A stretch of 64,000 bases of DNA from assembly GCF_030272615.1 (NCBI RefSeq), contig NC_081408.1, forward strand, positions 402,035,889 through 402,099,888, read 5' to 3'. This stretch comes from Cryptomeria japonica (Eukaryota; Streptophyta; Pinopsida; Cupressales; Cupressaceae). The number at the start of each line of letters is the position of its first letter. Position 1 is the first letter of the stretch. The notes beneath the pieces were generated by a model that saw only the letters and a program-made list of their open reading frames with translations, ran no database searches and was not told where the DNA came from. Position numbers and translations under genes: made by a program. Of the stretch, positions 10,527 to 21,639 are shown one piece after another.

Positions 10527-11993
10527 CTAATTCTTTCCTCTATCAAACATTTGATTCTCATCATGAAGTAGTATAAAAACTTTGAAATTAGTGATATCAC
10601 CTGATTGGCAATTCCTGTCATAAGATGCATCATCCATCCTTATTTTATAAGAATTCTTTATTTCACCTGGATTACCATTATCCCCTATTCCATAGGAAAT
10701 GGTATTTATACTTTTACAAAAGTTTGCTTCTTGTGGCATCCGCATATTCTTCATCTTTATTTTATTGGAATGTTGCATATTATCTAACTGGTACTTCTTT
10801 TCACCTTTTATTTTATCTCTATGTGATGTACCTTCCTTTTGTAACTCTGTTATTTTTGTGGTCCTTTTATCACATGACTTAGTCATATTATTACCCATGG
10901 TGTCTTCACACATGTTTGTATTGTCCATACTATTTGCAATTTTTTCTTCTTCATCGTATAGAGGATTTGAGAATACATGAAAATCCTTTTCACACATACC
11001 ATGGCAGTAGGGAATATGATTTTCCTCTATCACTTCATCACATAAGGGGTTTGAAAATATTTGAAAGCCATTTTCAAATTTGCATACCTCTTCTTTATCA
11101 ATTGTATCATCAAGGTACTCAAGTATGGATTCACTTTCCTCATGACTGGTACAATATTCTTCATCAATGTTAGCAACAATTTCTTCAGGTTCTGACTTGT
11201 ACTCACAAACATCATCAATTGCTTCTTCATCAGATGGGACTTCCAAATGGATAACTGATTCTTCTATATATTCATCTTCATTTGCATCTCTTATATTGAT
11301 GTTACTCGTCTCACGCAAATCATGTAGTTTTTTATTCAATTCTTCAAGAATTGAACATGCTGATTCCAAATTGTCAGACCCAAATTCTCTCACGATCAAT
11401 TCCTCCAGTATAGCTGAATTAAGTTGTATATTATTAGGCATTTGGAAATAAGTCACCATTATTCTGCCAATCAATTTTTCTATAGATTCACCTTCCTTTC
11501 TTCTTATGTTGTAGATTGCATTGCCACAATCATAATCTGATTGAATCTGATTTTGGTATGGAGAACCAATTGAAGGGCTAGCGGCTGAAGTGTTGTCCTC
11601 GATTACACCGTAGAATTCTTCCATAAACCACCACTCAAGTTCTTCCCACGATGAGATACTTTGTGGGGGTAACAAGCTGAATGACTGCTCTGCAACATCC
11701 TCCAATGTTAGCACAAACCATTTCATGATCATTTCTTTTGAGTAGATTCTGAAGGTCTCAATAAACCAATAAAATGATTTTAGATGCCCAATTGGTGATT
11801 CCCTTTCATCTCCATGGAACCTCGGCGTACAGATCTTCAACTCACAAGGAAATGCATATGGATACTCAGGGATGTTACCAAAATCCAATGGCTTAAAACT
11901 CCTTAGAATATTCTTGCCTCTTTGTGGTTGTGGTTGCCACTGTGCATATTGTTTTGAAGATGCTTCTCCATAAAAATATGGATATTGAAACAT
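10527..11993 (-). CDS. gag: Element B Gag-like protein (488 aa)
   Basis: An uninterrupted ORF of 488 codons fills most of the element. Residues about 50-135 carry the Ty3-type Gag core pattern: CTPRFHGDE, GHLKSFYWFIETFRI, WFVLTLEDVAEQSF and SWEELEWWFMEEFYG, comparable to the retrotransposon Gag family. Then comes a helical EGESIEKLIGRIM segment. The C-terminal half is acidic and Asn/Glu-rich, with two near-repeats containing FSNPL and DEVIEEN/DEEEKIA. I see no CCHC knuckle, protease triad or RT motif. The start MFQYPYFYGEA is the first Met after the PBS side. Expected role: particle formation and packaging of its own RNA. Its openness contrasts with the broken copia frames around it. Confidence 0.75.
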   Translation of the reverse strand: MFQYPYFYGEASSKQYAQWQPQPQRGKNILRSFKPLDFGNIPEYPYAFPCELKICTPRFHGDERESPIGHLKSFYWFIETFRIYSKEMIMKWFVLTLEDVAEQSFSLLPPQSISSWEELEWWFMEEFYGVIEDNTSAASPSIGSPYQNQIQSDYDCGNAIYNIRRKEGESIEKLIGRIMVTYFQMPNNIQLNSAILEELIVREFGSDNLESACSILEELNKKLHDLRETSNINIRDANEDEYIEESVIHLEVPSDEEAIDDVCEYKSEPEEIVANIDEEYCTSHEESESILEYLDDTIDKEEVCKFENGFQIFSNPLCDEVIEENHIPYCHGMCEKDFHVFSNPLYDEEEKIANSMDNTNMCEDTMGNNMTKSCDKRTTKITELQKEGTSHRDKIKGEKKYQLDNMQHSNKIKMKNMRMPQEANFCKSINTISYGIGDNGNPGEIKNSYKIRMDDASYDRNCQSGDITNFKVFILLHDENQMFDRGKN

Positions 11994-12116
11994 ACTGAAT
12001 GCTACTGATCTTTTTCATTTAATTTTCCTTTTTACAGAGTCGCCACCTCTTTCATAGAGGACATAAGTTATTTCTTTCTTCTGAGTTCTCTCCCACAACA
12101 GAGTCTTAATAATTCT
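11994..12116 (-). other. Element B leader
   Basis: Short untranslated leader between PBS and the gag start. No other feature seen. Confidence 0.5.
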
Positions 12117-12137
12117 TCCCCAGCAAAGTCGCCAATC
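12117..12137 (-). other. Element B primer-binding site
   Basis: On the minus strand TTGGCGACTTTGCTGGGG directly follows the LTR end ACCCAACA. It closely resembles the PBS used by plant Ty3/gypsy elements of the Tat group, supporting gypsy affiliation. Confidence 0.7.
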
Positions 12138-13304
12138 TGTTGGGTCTCAAATCAATAGATTGGATAGGTTCTAAGGAAATGCCAACTCCTGTGATCAAAC
12201 CCTCCAATTGACTTGGCCAACTTATAGAGTGAACCTATTTGGTTACTAACTCTCTCACTTTAGGCTCTGCAGGACCTGGGCGGGTATACCTACTCACTAG
12301 TTGTTCCTTCAACTAATGCTTTTTATAGCAGATTTAGTGTCTTAATCTGATATCTCCTAGTCTCAAAATTGCATAAGTTTCTTAAATAGACTGATTTCAG
12401 ATGTGTGTATTGATCTATGTATCTTACAAAAGTATATATGTTACACTTTGGCTAAATTACCTACTATACCTACTCTACTAATCCTAATGCTTAAAGGTAA
12501 AGGGTAACTGGTATGGTTAAAGGGTTTGTTTACAAATGATCAGTGCCTTTCCTCCTATTTGGGCTATAGAGTCTTATATTTCTTCAGGACTTATTGTGTA
12601 AACTTATGAGATAGTTTTTAATCCCACCACCTCTCGATGAGTCTGTCAGTTACTATTTCTTATGAGCTCTACTTCAATGTCTATATTGTAAACCGCTTGA
12701 ATGAATTTAACCCTAACTTTAAGAGACCATCCAAGGAAGAAATACATGGAACAATTACAATTCACAAGTAAATCTTTTTTTTAATCCAAATCTACAATAT
12801 GAAACACAAAATTTCACTGGAAGAACACAAATAACCTTATCTCCTTTAGATAATATCACAAGCAACTGCCTTCTAAAAATATGTTAACTCTCAACACATA
12901 TGAGAAAGAAAATGCAACTGGTTATTTTTGATAAAAAGTTTAAAAGTACAAAATTGCCTCCACCTCTTCTATCTCTATCCTCTCTTTTTCTATTTTACAT
13001 CACACATATATATGTGGTTGAATGGTTTTCATACCCCTTTGGGTGAAAAGACACCCCCCTTTTAAATAAAAATAATTCCAAATCCCGAAATTGCCTTAGT
13101 TTATGTAATTAATTGTCACTTTACAAGTTGTTTAGGCATATTAGAGGCGTTTTAAGGCTATTTTATGGGTATATAATGGATAAATGGTCTTTAAATGATG
13201 TAAATACCCCCTTTGGTACTTCACAATCTATTTTTTATGCCCATTATTGTGTTTATGTTATGGTTTCATATTGTGCAACAAATATAAAACATATTACTTG
13301 TACC

Positions 13305-13335
<31 letters not shown>

Positions 13336-13394
13336 TCTTGTTCCTTGTCTTGGAATCTGGAATTCTAAAAATTGCAAAATTTAGGGTTCCAACA
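12138..13394 (-). repeat. Element B 5' LTR
   Basis: 1257 bp partner of 9135-10402, same ends, shorter TA run. Confidence 0.9.
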
Positions 13395-14420
13395 GTACCA
13401 AAGGTACAACATAATCTTTCGAGTATTGGGCAGCTTGTAGGTAAGAATTATAAAGTAGTGTTTAAAGATAACTACTGCAAATTTTTTGATAAATCTGATA
13501 ATTATCATCTTGTAGAAAAGACTTATATGACAAAGAATAGATCATTTCCCCTCACATTGATTTATAGTAAGTTGCATGCACTCAAATCAACCATAGATGA
13601 TTCATGGTTATGGCATCAACGATATGGTCATCTAAATTTTCAAGGGTTAACTTTGTTGAATAAGAAGAATGTGGTGAGAGGGCTTCCTCCAATTTGGACT
13701 AAAGAAGAAGTTTATTCAGGGTGTGCACTTGGCAAACATCATCGAGACAATTTTCTGGTGAACAAGTCTTGGAGAGCCAAAACTCCTTTAAAGCTTGTGC
13801 ATAATGACATCTGTGGTGACATCCACGAAGAATAATTGGGTAAGAACCTTTATTTTTTGACATTCATTGATGATTACTCTCACCACACGAGTTTATTTTC
13901 TTAAGCAAAAATCTGAAGTCTTTGCATGCTTCAAGAATTTTAAAGCAATGGTTGAAAAGAAGAGTGGGTATCTTTCCAAGATACTCAGAACAAATAGAGG
14001 GGGAGAGTTTACCTCTAATGAGTTTGCTGATTTTTGTATTAAGAATGGCATCCAGAGACAACTTACTGTCGCATATACACCTTAGAAAAATGGTATTGTT
14101 GAAAGAAAGAATCATACCATTATGGAAATGACATGAAGCATGATGCAGACAAAGAATCTTCTAAATAATTTTTGGGGAGAAGCAGTTGCGAATACTGTAT
14201 ATATTTTGAATCAAGGTCTTACAAAAGCAATTCAAAGTTCATAACTCCAAAGGAAGCTTGGAGTGGTCACAAGTCTTCAATGGCTCATTTTTTAGTCTTT
14301 GGTTGCTTGGCATATGTGCATGTTCCAGTTCAAAAGTGGAAGAAGTTGGATGCCAAATCTCAACTTTGTATCTTTGTGGAATATTCTACTACAACTAAAT
14401 GATATAGGTTTTATAATCTT
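13395..14420 (+). pseudogene. pol: Element A protease end and integrase
   Basis: Frame 3 is open to 13835. It has the zinc-binding domain (LWHQRYGHLNFQGL, then SGCALGKHHRDNF, H-H-C-C type, 13610-13750) and the start of the core (LKLVHNDICGDI with the first catalytic Asp). The core continues in other frames: TFIDDYS at 13858-13880, FKNFKAMVEKKSGY, then a RTNRGGEFTS block with R-T-N where R-T/S-D is usual, so the second Asp is lost. Next come GIQRQLTVAYTP and ERKNHT-like sequence with a stop (TAG) before K. Later TPKEAWSGHKSS and VFGCLAYVHVP are recognisable. At least three stops or shifts are present. Confidence 0.8.
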
Positions 14421-14705
14421 GACACAAAGCAAAGGATTGTTAGTCAGGATGCGATTTTTGATGAAGGGGGAGTATGGCAGTGGAAAGAAGGGGTGCAACA
14501 AAATTCATCAATAATAATAAGCATGGAAGATAATTGTGTTCCTCCTCTCCCCACAAGCTCAAGTGGAAGTTAAAACTCCAGTTCTAGCTCAAGTGGAAGT
14601 TCAAGCTCGAGCTCTAGTCCTCCAAGTTTACCTAGTTCCTCTCATAGTGCAAACTCAGGTGATGATTCACCTCCACCATCACCTTCATCATTAGCTCCAA
14701 GAAAG
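14421..14705 (+). pseudogene. Element A integrase C-terminal tail and linker
   Basis: Decayed Ser/Pro-rich linker between integrase and RT (Ser-Ser-Gly repeats at 14560-14650), typical of copia Pol. Frames are broken and no enzyme motif is expected here. Confidence 0.5.
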
Positions 14706-15257
14706 GTGCAAAGTTTAGTTGATATATATCAGAGGAGTGCAAATACAACTCTAGTTTTTAATTTTGCTTTGCTTAGTACAATTCAAGCCGAACCCTCTAT
14801 GTATGAAGAAGCAATAAAAGAACATATATGGGTTAATGCTATGAATGATGAGATGAAATCCATTCATAAGAACAATACTTGGGATTTAGTTCAACTTCCC
14901 AAAGATAAGTAGGTGATTGGTGTGAAATGGATATATAAAGTCAAATATCATGCAAATGGTTAAGTGGAACGACATAAGGCAAGATTAGTTGCTAAAGGGT
15001 TTGCAAAAACTCCTAGAGTGGATTATGCAAAGACTTTTGCTCCTATGGCTAGACTTGATACGATCAAGATTATATTGGCTATTACAACACAATTCAAGTG
15101 GCCAATATATGGATGTTAAATCAACATTCTTGAATGGTTATCTAGATGAGGAAGTTTATGTGGAACAACCTATGGGTTATGAAGTTCCAGGAAAAGAACA
15201 CTTAGTCTACAAGTTGAAGAAAGATCTTTATGGGTTAAAAAGGCTCCTCGTGCCTGG
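14706..15257 (+). pseudogene. pol: Element A reverse transcriptase, first part
   Basis: Contains [64 protein letters not shown] and the catalytic-palm string [20 protein letters not shown] (A of DVKxAFL is replaced by S-T), then LYGLK. Stops occur at 14910 and 14961 and one frameshift follows. At 15257 element C is inserted. The YVDD box and about 45 flanking residues are missing between this piece and 28071. Confidence 0.8.
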
Positions 15258-16262
15258 TGTAGACACTTAAAAATAATTATTTTAATTATTTTTAATTCCT
15301 CGCATAATTAATTAATTAATTATGTTAATTCAAATTCCTCTCAATATTAATTAAATATAATTAATATTGTCACTATAGCATATGATTGATTTATTTAATA
15401 AATCAATCCCTTTCTTTATTCTTCTAAAAAAATCAAATCCTCACGAATCTTCCTCTTAGCTAATTAATTTCAATTAATTAGTTAACCTACATGATTCCTA
15501 CAAATCATCTTCTTAATTCATTCTTCTAGAAACTCCCTAAACTCACTTAACATTATTCTTCTAATTTTTTATTCCCTCCACTCATTCTCTCTCCTAGTCA
15601 AATTCTCCTACAAATATTAATCCCACCTAACATTTCCTCTAATCCCCCTCCTAATGAGTCGTTAATGGCTTATCAGCATGATTAGCCACAAAGTCAACTC
15701 TTTGTCCTTTTCATCCAGCCACTAGCTTTAAATGTTTTTTTCCTAGGTGAATGTAAGATTTTTGAAATCACACATTCCTCTAGGTATCCCCTCTCCCAAG
15801 GAATTTTTAATTCATTTTTATTTCTCCAATCCCCATGATATCCTTTTTTAGAGAATTTTTAATTCCTCCAATGCATCTTGTGGAGTGTGGAGATACGAAA
15901 TGCCTTTAAGGCATATTTCTTGGTCTCCACACCCTCTCTTGGACCTTGTGTGAGCTCACAAATAAATCTTAGCCCTTCATCTCGAATTCATCCTAGCCAT
16001 CTGTTTTCCTCTCCTCTTCCTATAAAATAGGGCTCCATCCCTTCATTCAAATCATCTTGAAATCCAGTAAGTTTATGCTACCCTTTTGAGCCTAGGAAAT
16101 CATCTTGGCAACTTGATCATCTCATGCTTATCATTTTTCAAATCCATTCCATTTGTGCACAAAATTGGAGAGCCATCCACATCCAACAATCAAAGGAGCA
16201 CATCAAGTGGAGCATTATCAAGGGGCGCCTTCACTTCATCGAGCTCAATCCGAAGGAGAAGG
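15258..16262 (+). repeat. Element C 5' LTR (3' end missing)
   Basis: 1005 bp matching 26956-27960 with few differences. The last 105 bp of the partner (27961-28065, ending CTTCA) are absent; a 52-bp tandem array replaces them. A TATA-like CTATAAAATAGGG lies at 16020-16032. Confidence 0.85.
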
Positions 16263-16420
16263 ACGCTTGTTGAAGGCTCTATTTTTTCAAACTACTAATC
16301 AAGTTGTTTTGCAGGACGCTTGTTGAAGACTCTGTTTTTCCAAACTACTAATCAAGTTGTTTTGTAGGACACTTTTTGAAGACTCCATTTTTCAAACTAC
16401 TAATCAAGTGGTTTTGCAGG
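16263..16420 (+). repeat. Three-unit tandem repeat after C LTR1
   Basis: Three units of about 52-53 bp, each holding TTGAAG-x-CTC, CAAACTACTAATCAAG and TTTTG(C/T)AGG. It starts exactly where similarity to LTR2 stops. Confidence 0.85.
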
Positions 16421-17757
16421 TTGCCTAGCTGATTCAACTAAATATTGTGCATTTATTTAAATTAGGCACCTAGATATTAATTAAAATGGAATGAACCATT
16501 GTCTTATGTGTCTTTAAGAAAAGCGTAAAGGTAGGAAAATATGCTCTTGTCTTACTAGACGATCAGAAATCCAGACCCTCCAACCTTTTCTTGTTTGATT
16601 GTGTGTTTACCTCTAGCGGGCCTGCCCTCCCAACTTGCTCTTTGAGAAGGTAAGAGGGGAACGACCCAAGTGAGTAAACTCGGACCTGGGCTTCCCAACT
16701 CACTATAATGAATAGGCCATTGATGCGAAAGTGTCAGATGGTTGGGGCTATATGAGAGTTCACTCTCACATTGGGTGCTTAGTAGGGTCCTAGAGATCTC
16801 AATCATGCTTGCGTGACTACTAAGTTCTTGGTGCTTCGTTGGGCTATAGGCCTCAATTGCACTTGCACAACTTTGAAGGGTAGCTCCTAACGGGAAGACT
16901 TACTAAACACCTTGTTCATAGTGGCCAAAAACCTTCTAGTCATTGGTGCAGGAGGTCGGACCTTTGAAGCGGCCCATATTCTTACGACCCTTAGTAGAGA
17001 CACGAAGTTTGCCATGAGGAGTTTTCATGGGAATTGATGCTTGGCTGCCCCGAGAAGTGAGTGTCGTGGAGGGGAGCTAGTGGGGTCAAGCATCTAAGTG
17101 TCCACTCTCGGTAAGCGTAGATGGGAAACCAATTGGGATTCAATGACTATTGTCCTTGCCAGTCTTAAGAATGTTGTATATGAGCATGAGTGTCTTTGAT
17201 ATAATATGCATTTGATCACTGTGTTTGCTTTGTTTGATACATACTTGCCAAGAGAAGACTAAAAACACATCACTATCCCCAAACACTTTGCAAAAACACT
17301 TGTCAAGACACAAACAATTGTCCAAGTCATTACCCACATCAAGTCCAAAAATTGCATCAAAGCTCTATCCATCCCATATTTCATAAGCCTAAGAGAGAAG
17401 CTAAGAGTCCATCCTCTCCGTCAACATTCAAGTTTGTCCTTTGAAACACCTATTATCGTCCAAATCAGGGTGGTCATATCCCTTCATACAACTTGCCATT
17501 CAAATCGATCCTCCATTAAGTTATATTCATGTCAAAGACAACCTAGTTATCAAGTTTCTTCTAAACCATCATTACCATACCTTCTTCATCAATCATCCTC
17601 AAATTTCTTAAATCCTTTCATCCTCAAATTTCTTAAGTCCTTTCATCCTCAAATTTCTTAAATCCTTTTATCACAAATTTCTTAAATCCTTTCATCACAA
17701 ATTTCTTAAGTCCTTTCATCACATTTTTCCTAAGTCTTTTCATCACAAATATCGTGT
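16421..17757 (+). other. Element C leader (5' UTR)
   Basis: Non-coding leader before the gag ATG. No clear PBS match is found after the LTR1-like block, so the primer site was lost with the LTR end or is too decayed to see. Base composition is more balanced than the AT-rich LTR (G+C-rich patches at 16600-17110). Confidence 0.5.
17594..17750 (+). repeat. 24-25-bp tandem repeat just before C gag
   Basis: About six units of the type CATC(CT)CAAATTTCTTAA(A/G)TCCTTT, decaying at the 3' end. It lies 8 bases before the gag ATG at 17758. Confidence 0.85.
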
Positions 17758-20700
17758 ATGGTCGCAACTCGATCCCAAAAGAAAAAGATGGTTGATCAAC
17801 AATATGGCATGCCAGACATTGGTGTCCTATATGAAGATCCCACACAAGATCATACACAAAGTGGGCAACCTAGCGATCAAGATCAAAGTCAAAATCTTGA
17901 CATGATTAACCAAGATAAACTTTGTCCGGAAGTGCAAACTTTCCTAGCGGATTTTTATAACTAAGAGATGATAGAAAAGTTTATTAAACACAATCCTACT
18001 ACACTTCTGAAAACTCTCCTTGAACATGGAGCTCAACTTCCACCTGAATTTAATAGATCCGCTCTCACCCAACAACCACAAGGAGACCTCGCTCCCACAC
18101 AAAATGCTACACCTACTATTCAAACTCAATCAATTGCAGCCCCATCAATCATCCAAGCTCAATCAATGCCACTCGTGGTACCTCCCACCATGGTCTCCAT
18201 CCCACCTTCTTCCTCCTTACCATCCATACCGCTATCAAATCTGATCTCATCTATTCTCCAAAAAACTTCTATACCACCTCCTTCTATTCAGCCACATATT
18301 TCTATTCCACAAACTTCCCTTCCTCCCAACAATGTCGCAAATTTTATCCAGGTCGTATTCAATCCTGTCACAACAGTTGGTGGACCGCAACCAACTGTCC
18401 CTCAAACCCCAGCGACATCGGTCATCACATCCCACATTCCCACCTCCTCATCATATCAATATATTGGTGGTGGTGCACCTTCTTTGGTTCATCCAATTCT
18501 TGGGGCAAATACAATTCATCAATATCAAAGTCCACAACAAGACCTCATCAAGGAAATTCAAGACATGAAGAATATCATCAAGGACATAAAACAAAAGACT
18601 AATAAAAGAAAAACTTACTCGTTCGAAGAGTTTTGCCCTTGTCCTTATGACCCGTCTATATCAGTTGCACCATATCCCCTAGGATTTGAGATCCCTAAAT
18701 TCACCAAGTATGAAGGCAAAGGAGACCCCCGCGATCATGTTCGAGAATTCCACATCTTATGCCAAGAAGTCTCCTATAGTGACCTTTATCTTCGTAGACT
18801 CTTTCCCAAGAGTCTCATCGGAGATGCCCTGGCATGGTTCTCATCTCTACCACGAGGTTCCATTGTCTCTTTTCCAGACTTGGCAGAAAAAATTGTGGCC
18901 CACTATGCATACAACATGGGTAATGATGTTTCTATGATGGACCTATGTAATACAAAACAAAGGCCCGGAGAAACCTTCACCAATTTCCTATAAAGATGGT
19001 GACATCTTATCAAGAAATTCCAGTGGGACATGCCAGAACAACATCAAATTGAACTATTTCAAAAGAACTTGGTGCTTGAACTTTCAAGACCCTTAATATC
19101 CCAATGTATCAAATCCTTCCAAAAATTGACCGATAAGGGCCTTGCCCTCGAACGTGTCTTGTTGGAGGAAGGAACCTTGAAACATTACCAGAAGTTGACA
19201 CAAAGTTCTTCCTCTTATCATAACGACAAGCCAAAATTTTGGTCCAAAAACAAAAACGTGGTCAATGATGGCATAATTGATGCAAAGCGGGTCCAAACTG
19301 TGGCCGCTCCCCCAAAATCCACCACCAATAATCATCAATTCAATAATCGAGACAATCCTAATCAATCCAAAAAAACTCACAACAATGTCTCAATCCAGGG
19401 ACGACCACCCTGATCGAATAACAGGACTCCAAGAGATTTCACTCCTCTGGCTGAGCCTATTGAAGTGGTGTTTCAAAAACTTGTCCAAGCAGGTGTAGTG
19501 GTTTTTCCAATCACTCGCCCATTTGACCCCAACCAACCTAATCCAAGATGGTATAATGAAAATGAGTATTGTGAATACCATCGTATCAAGGGACATGATA
19601 CACAAAAGTGTATGAAACTGAAGATCTACATACAAGATCTCATTGATAGAGGTGAGATTGAAGTAGCAAATGCAAAACCTGGTAATAACAATGACAAACT
19701 CAAAATGTACCAGGAACCCTTCCTGAATCATGATAAAGGAAAAGGCTCATCATCTAATGCAATGGGTTATGACTACGCTAATCACATAACAGGTTTTGAT
19801 TTCTTAGTAGGTCGCATTGAACCTGCATACAATCATGTCAATGTCATAACCATCCAAGGAGTCAATTCTCCTTCTTCTCAAAGCAGACCAAATCCTGCTA
19901 GGATAGTCATTCAAGGCACCACGCCTTCCACCTCCCATTTTCAGAATGACTGCAATGCAACTACACGCCGAGGAAGGGTCACCATCCAAGGAGTCCCTCC
20001 CCCACCAAACCCCCCACCCATGTCTTCCACCTGCCGATATGACCTCCTTGATCAACTTGGGAAGACACCTGCGTAGATCTCCATTTTGAAACTTCTCAAG
20101 ACCTCCCTAGTCCATAAAGAAATTTTGGAACAAGCCCTTCTCCAATCACGCGTTCCAAATAACATCAACGCCACCCAATTCCAAGCCCTCATTGGAAACC
20201 TTGCTGCCTAGCAGCACATTGTATTTAACTCCAAAGATGCTCCCGCAGATGAAGACCATAACAAACCTTTACACATCGAAGCTCTTATCCACAAGCACAA
20301 GGTCAAATGTATCCTGATAGATGGTGGATCCGGGCTTAATCTGTGTACATATAAATTAATAAAACAATTGGGACTTTTTGAGGATCTGATGGACACATCA
20401 GGAAGGATCACAATAAAGGCATATGATGATGCAAAAAGAATTTCAAAGGGTGTGATCACCTTACCTCTTCAAGTGGGCCCCATTACAATTGAAACCCCTT
20501 GCCAAGTACTAGATCTTGATCTCCCCTACAAAATTCTCCCCAGGAGGCCATGGATTCATTCCTTGCAGGCCGTACCCTCTACTTATCACCAATGCATCAA
20601 ATTCCCCTATAACGGAAGAGAGATCACTATCAAAGGCGATCCCCAACCTTTTCAATGTTGCAAACTATTAGAGGGGAAGCATCTGTATCATTGCCCACTA

Positions 20701-21639
20701 AATAGACCCTCGCCAACGCCTCCATCTGACACATCAAATGTTGCCTCCACATCATCCCAACCAGATAATCAAATCAAGATCTTGGACAATGGTTGTGGAG
20801 AATACAAATTGGAGGACATCTTATTAATAGGCAACCTCCCTCTCTCTCCTAAGTCATTTGGCAAACCAAAAGAGATAAAAAAGGACCCAAAACCAGTCAT
20901 GCAATGCCAAAACACCACCTTCCAACAATGGGGCCCACTTGATAATGAGAGCCTCGAAGCAGATATCTCTTCATGGTTGTACCAGGAAGAAGATGAAGAT
21001 CCAACAAGAATATCCAAAGAAATGTACCCAAAAGCATCTACCATAGTTGAAAAAATGGGTTACAAAGGACACGGCCTGGGACCAGAGGAGAAAGGAGGAA
21101 AAACACCCATAAATCTTATCTCCTACAGATACAACAGAGGCTTGGGGTACACCCCGGTGCCTAAGATTACTATCGCTGGTGCCCCTTCTAGTCCTCCTTC
21201 GGATATCGAAAGCGCTGACGAAGAGGAATTCCATGAAATGCCTTATGAATATGAGAAAGATATCTTCTTGGATGCTTACATCAATACCATCACCCCCGTA
21301 ACCCCTCCCACTTCACATGAGCTACATCTTGTCCATCCTAAACTCATAGATTGGGGCCAACGAGACAAACCCACTTTAGATATCTGCGCCGACAATAATG
21401 CTCTCATTGCTCTCCTAACAACGCAAAATATGGAAGATTGTAGCAGAATCGAGGGTATTCAACTACACGAAAATGGATACTTTGGTAGTCAAGTCAATGC
21501 CCTTAGCCACAAAAAAGATAATAAAAGAAAAAGATATGATTCCCTAGGTGAAAACCTCCCTGAGGCACCTTTGGATGAACAAGAAATAAAAACAAAGGGC
21601 ATATCTAAAAGTGAAAACTTGGAAAAGGTACTTAAATGA
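17758..21639 (+). pseudogene. gag: Element C gag-protease-G-patch frame
   Basis: Frame 1 reads MVATRSQKKK at 17758, then a Pro/Thr/Ser-rich N-terminus. The Tat Gag core follows at 18680-19100 (FEIPKFTKYEGKGDPRDHV, LFPKSLIGDALAWFSSLP, HLIKKFQWDMPE). A knuckle-like C-x2-YH-x4-GHD-x3-C is at 19567-19610. Protease is at 20260-20640 with IDGGSGLN, the Tat version of the D-S/T-G triad. A G-patch sits at 21040-21120 (MGYKGHGLGPEEKGG). In-frame stops are at 17962, 18991, 19000, 19411, 20074 and 20209; most fit C-to-T change of CAA, CAG or CGA. The frame ends at 21637-21639, overlapping the pol frame by 29 bases. Confidence 0.85.

Larger units (their letters stand above)
9135..13394 (-). mobile_element. 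Gag-only Ty3-type element B (TR-GAG-like, minus)
   Basis: Two LTRs of about 1.26 kb (9135-10402 and 12138-13394) enclose 1735 bp. The flanks GTACC at 9130-9134 and 13395-13399 are identical, a perfect target-site duplication. On the minus strand the order is LTR, PBS (TTGGCGACTTTGCTGGGG), a single 488-codon gag-like ORF, purine tract and LTR. There is no protease, RT or integrase. This is the organisation called TR-GAG in plants: non-autonomous, needing Pol from a partner. It interrupts the protease of element A. Confidence 0.85.

Noticed and set aside
10527-11993. Intact 488-codon ORF as a possible host gene
   Set aside because: It lies entirely between two LTRs with PBS and target duplication and shows a Gag core, so it belongs to element B.
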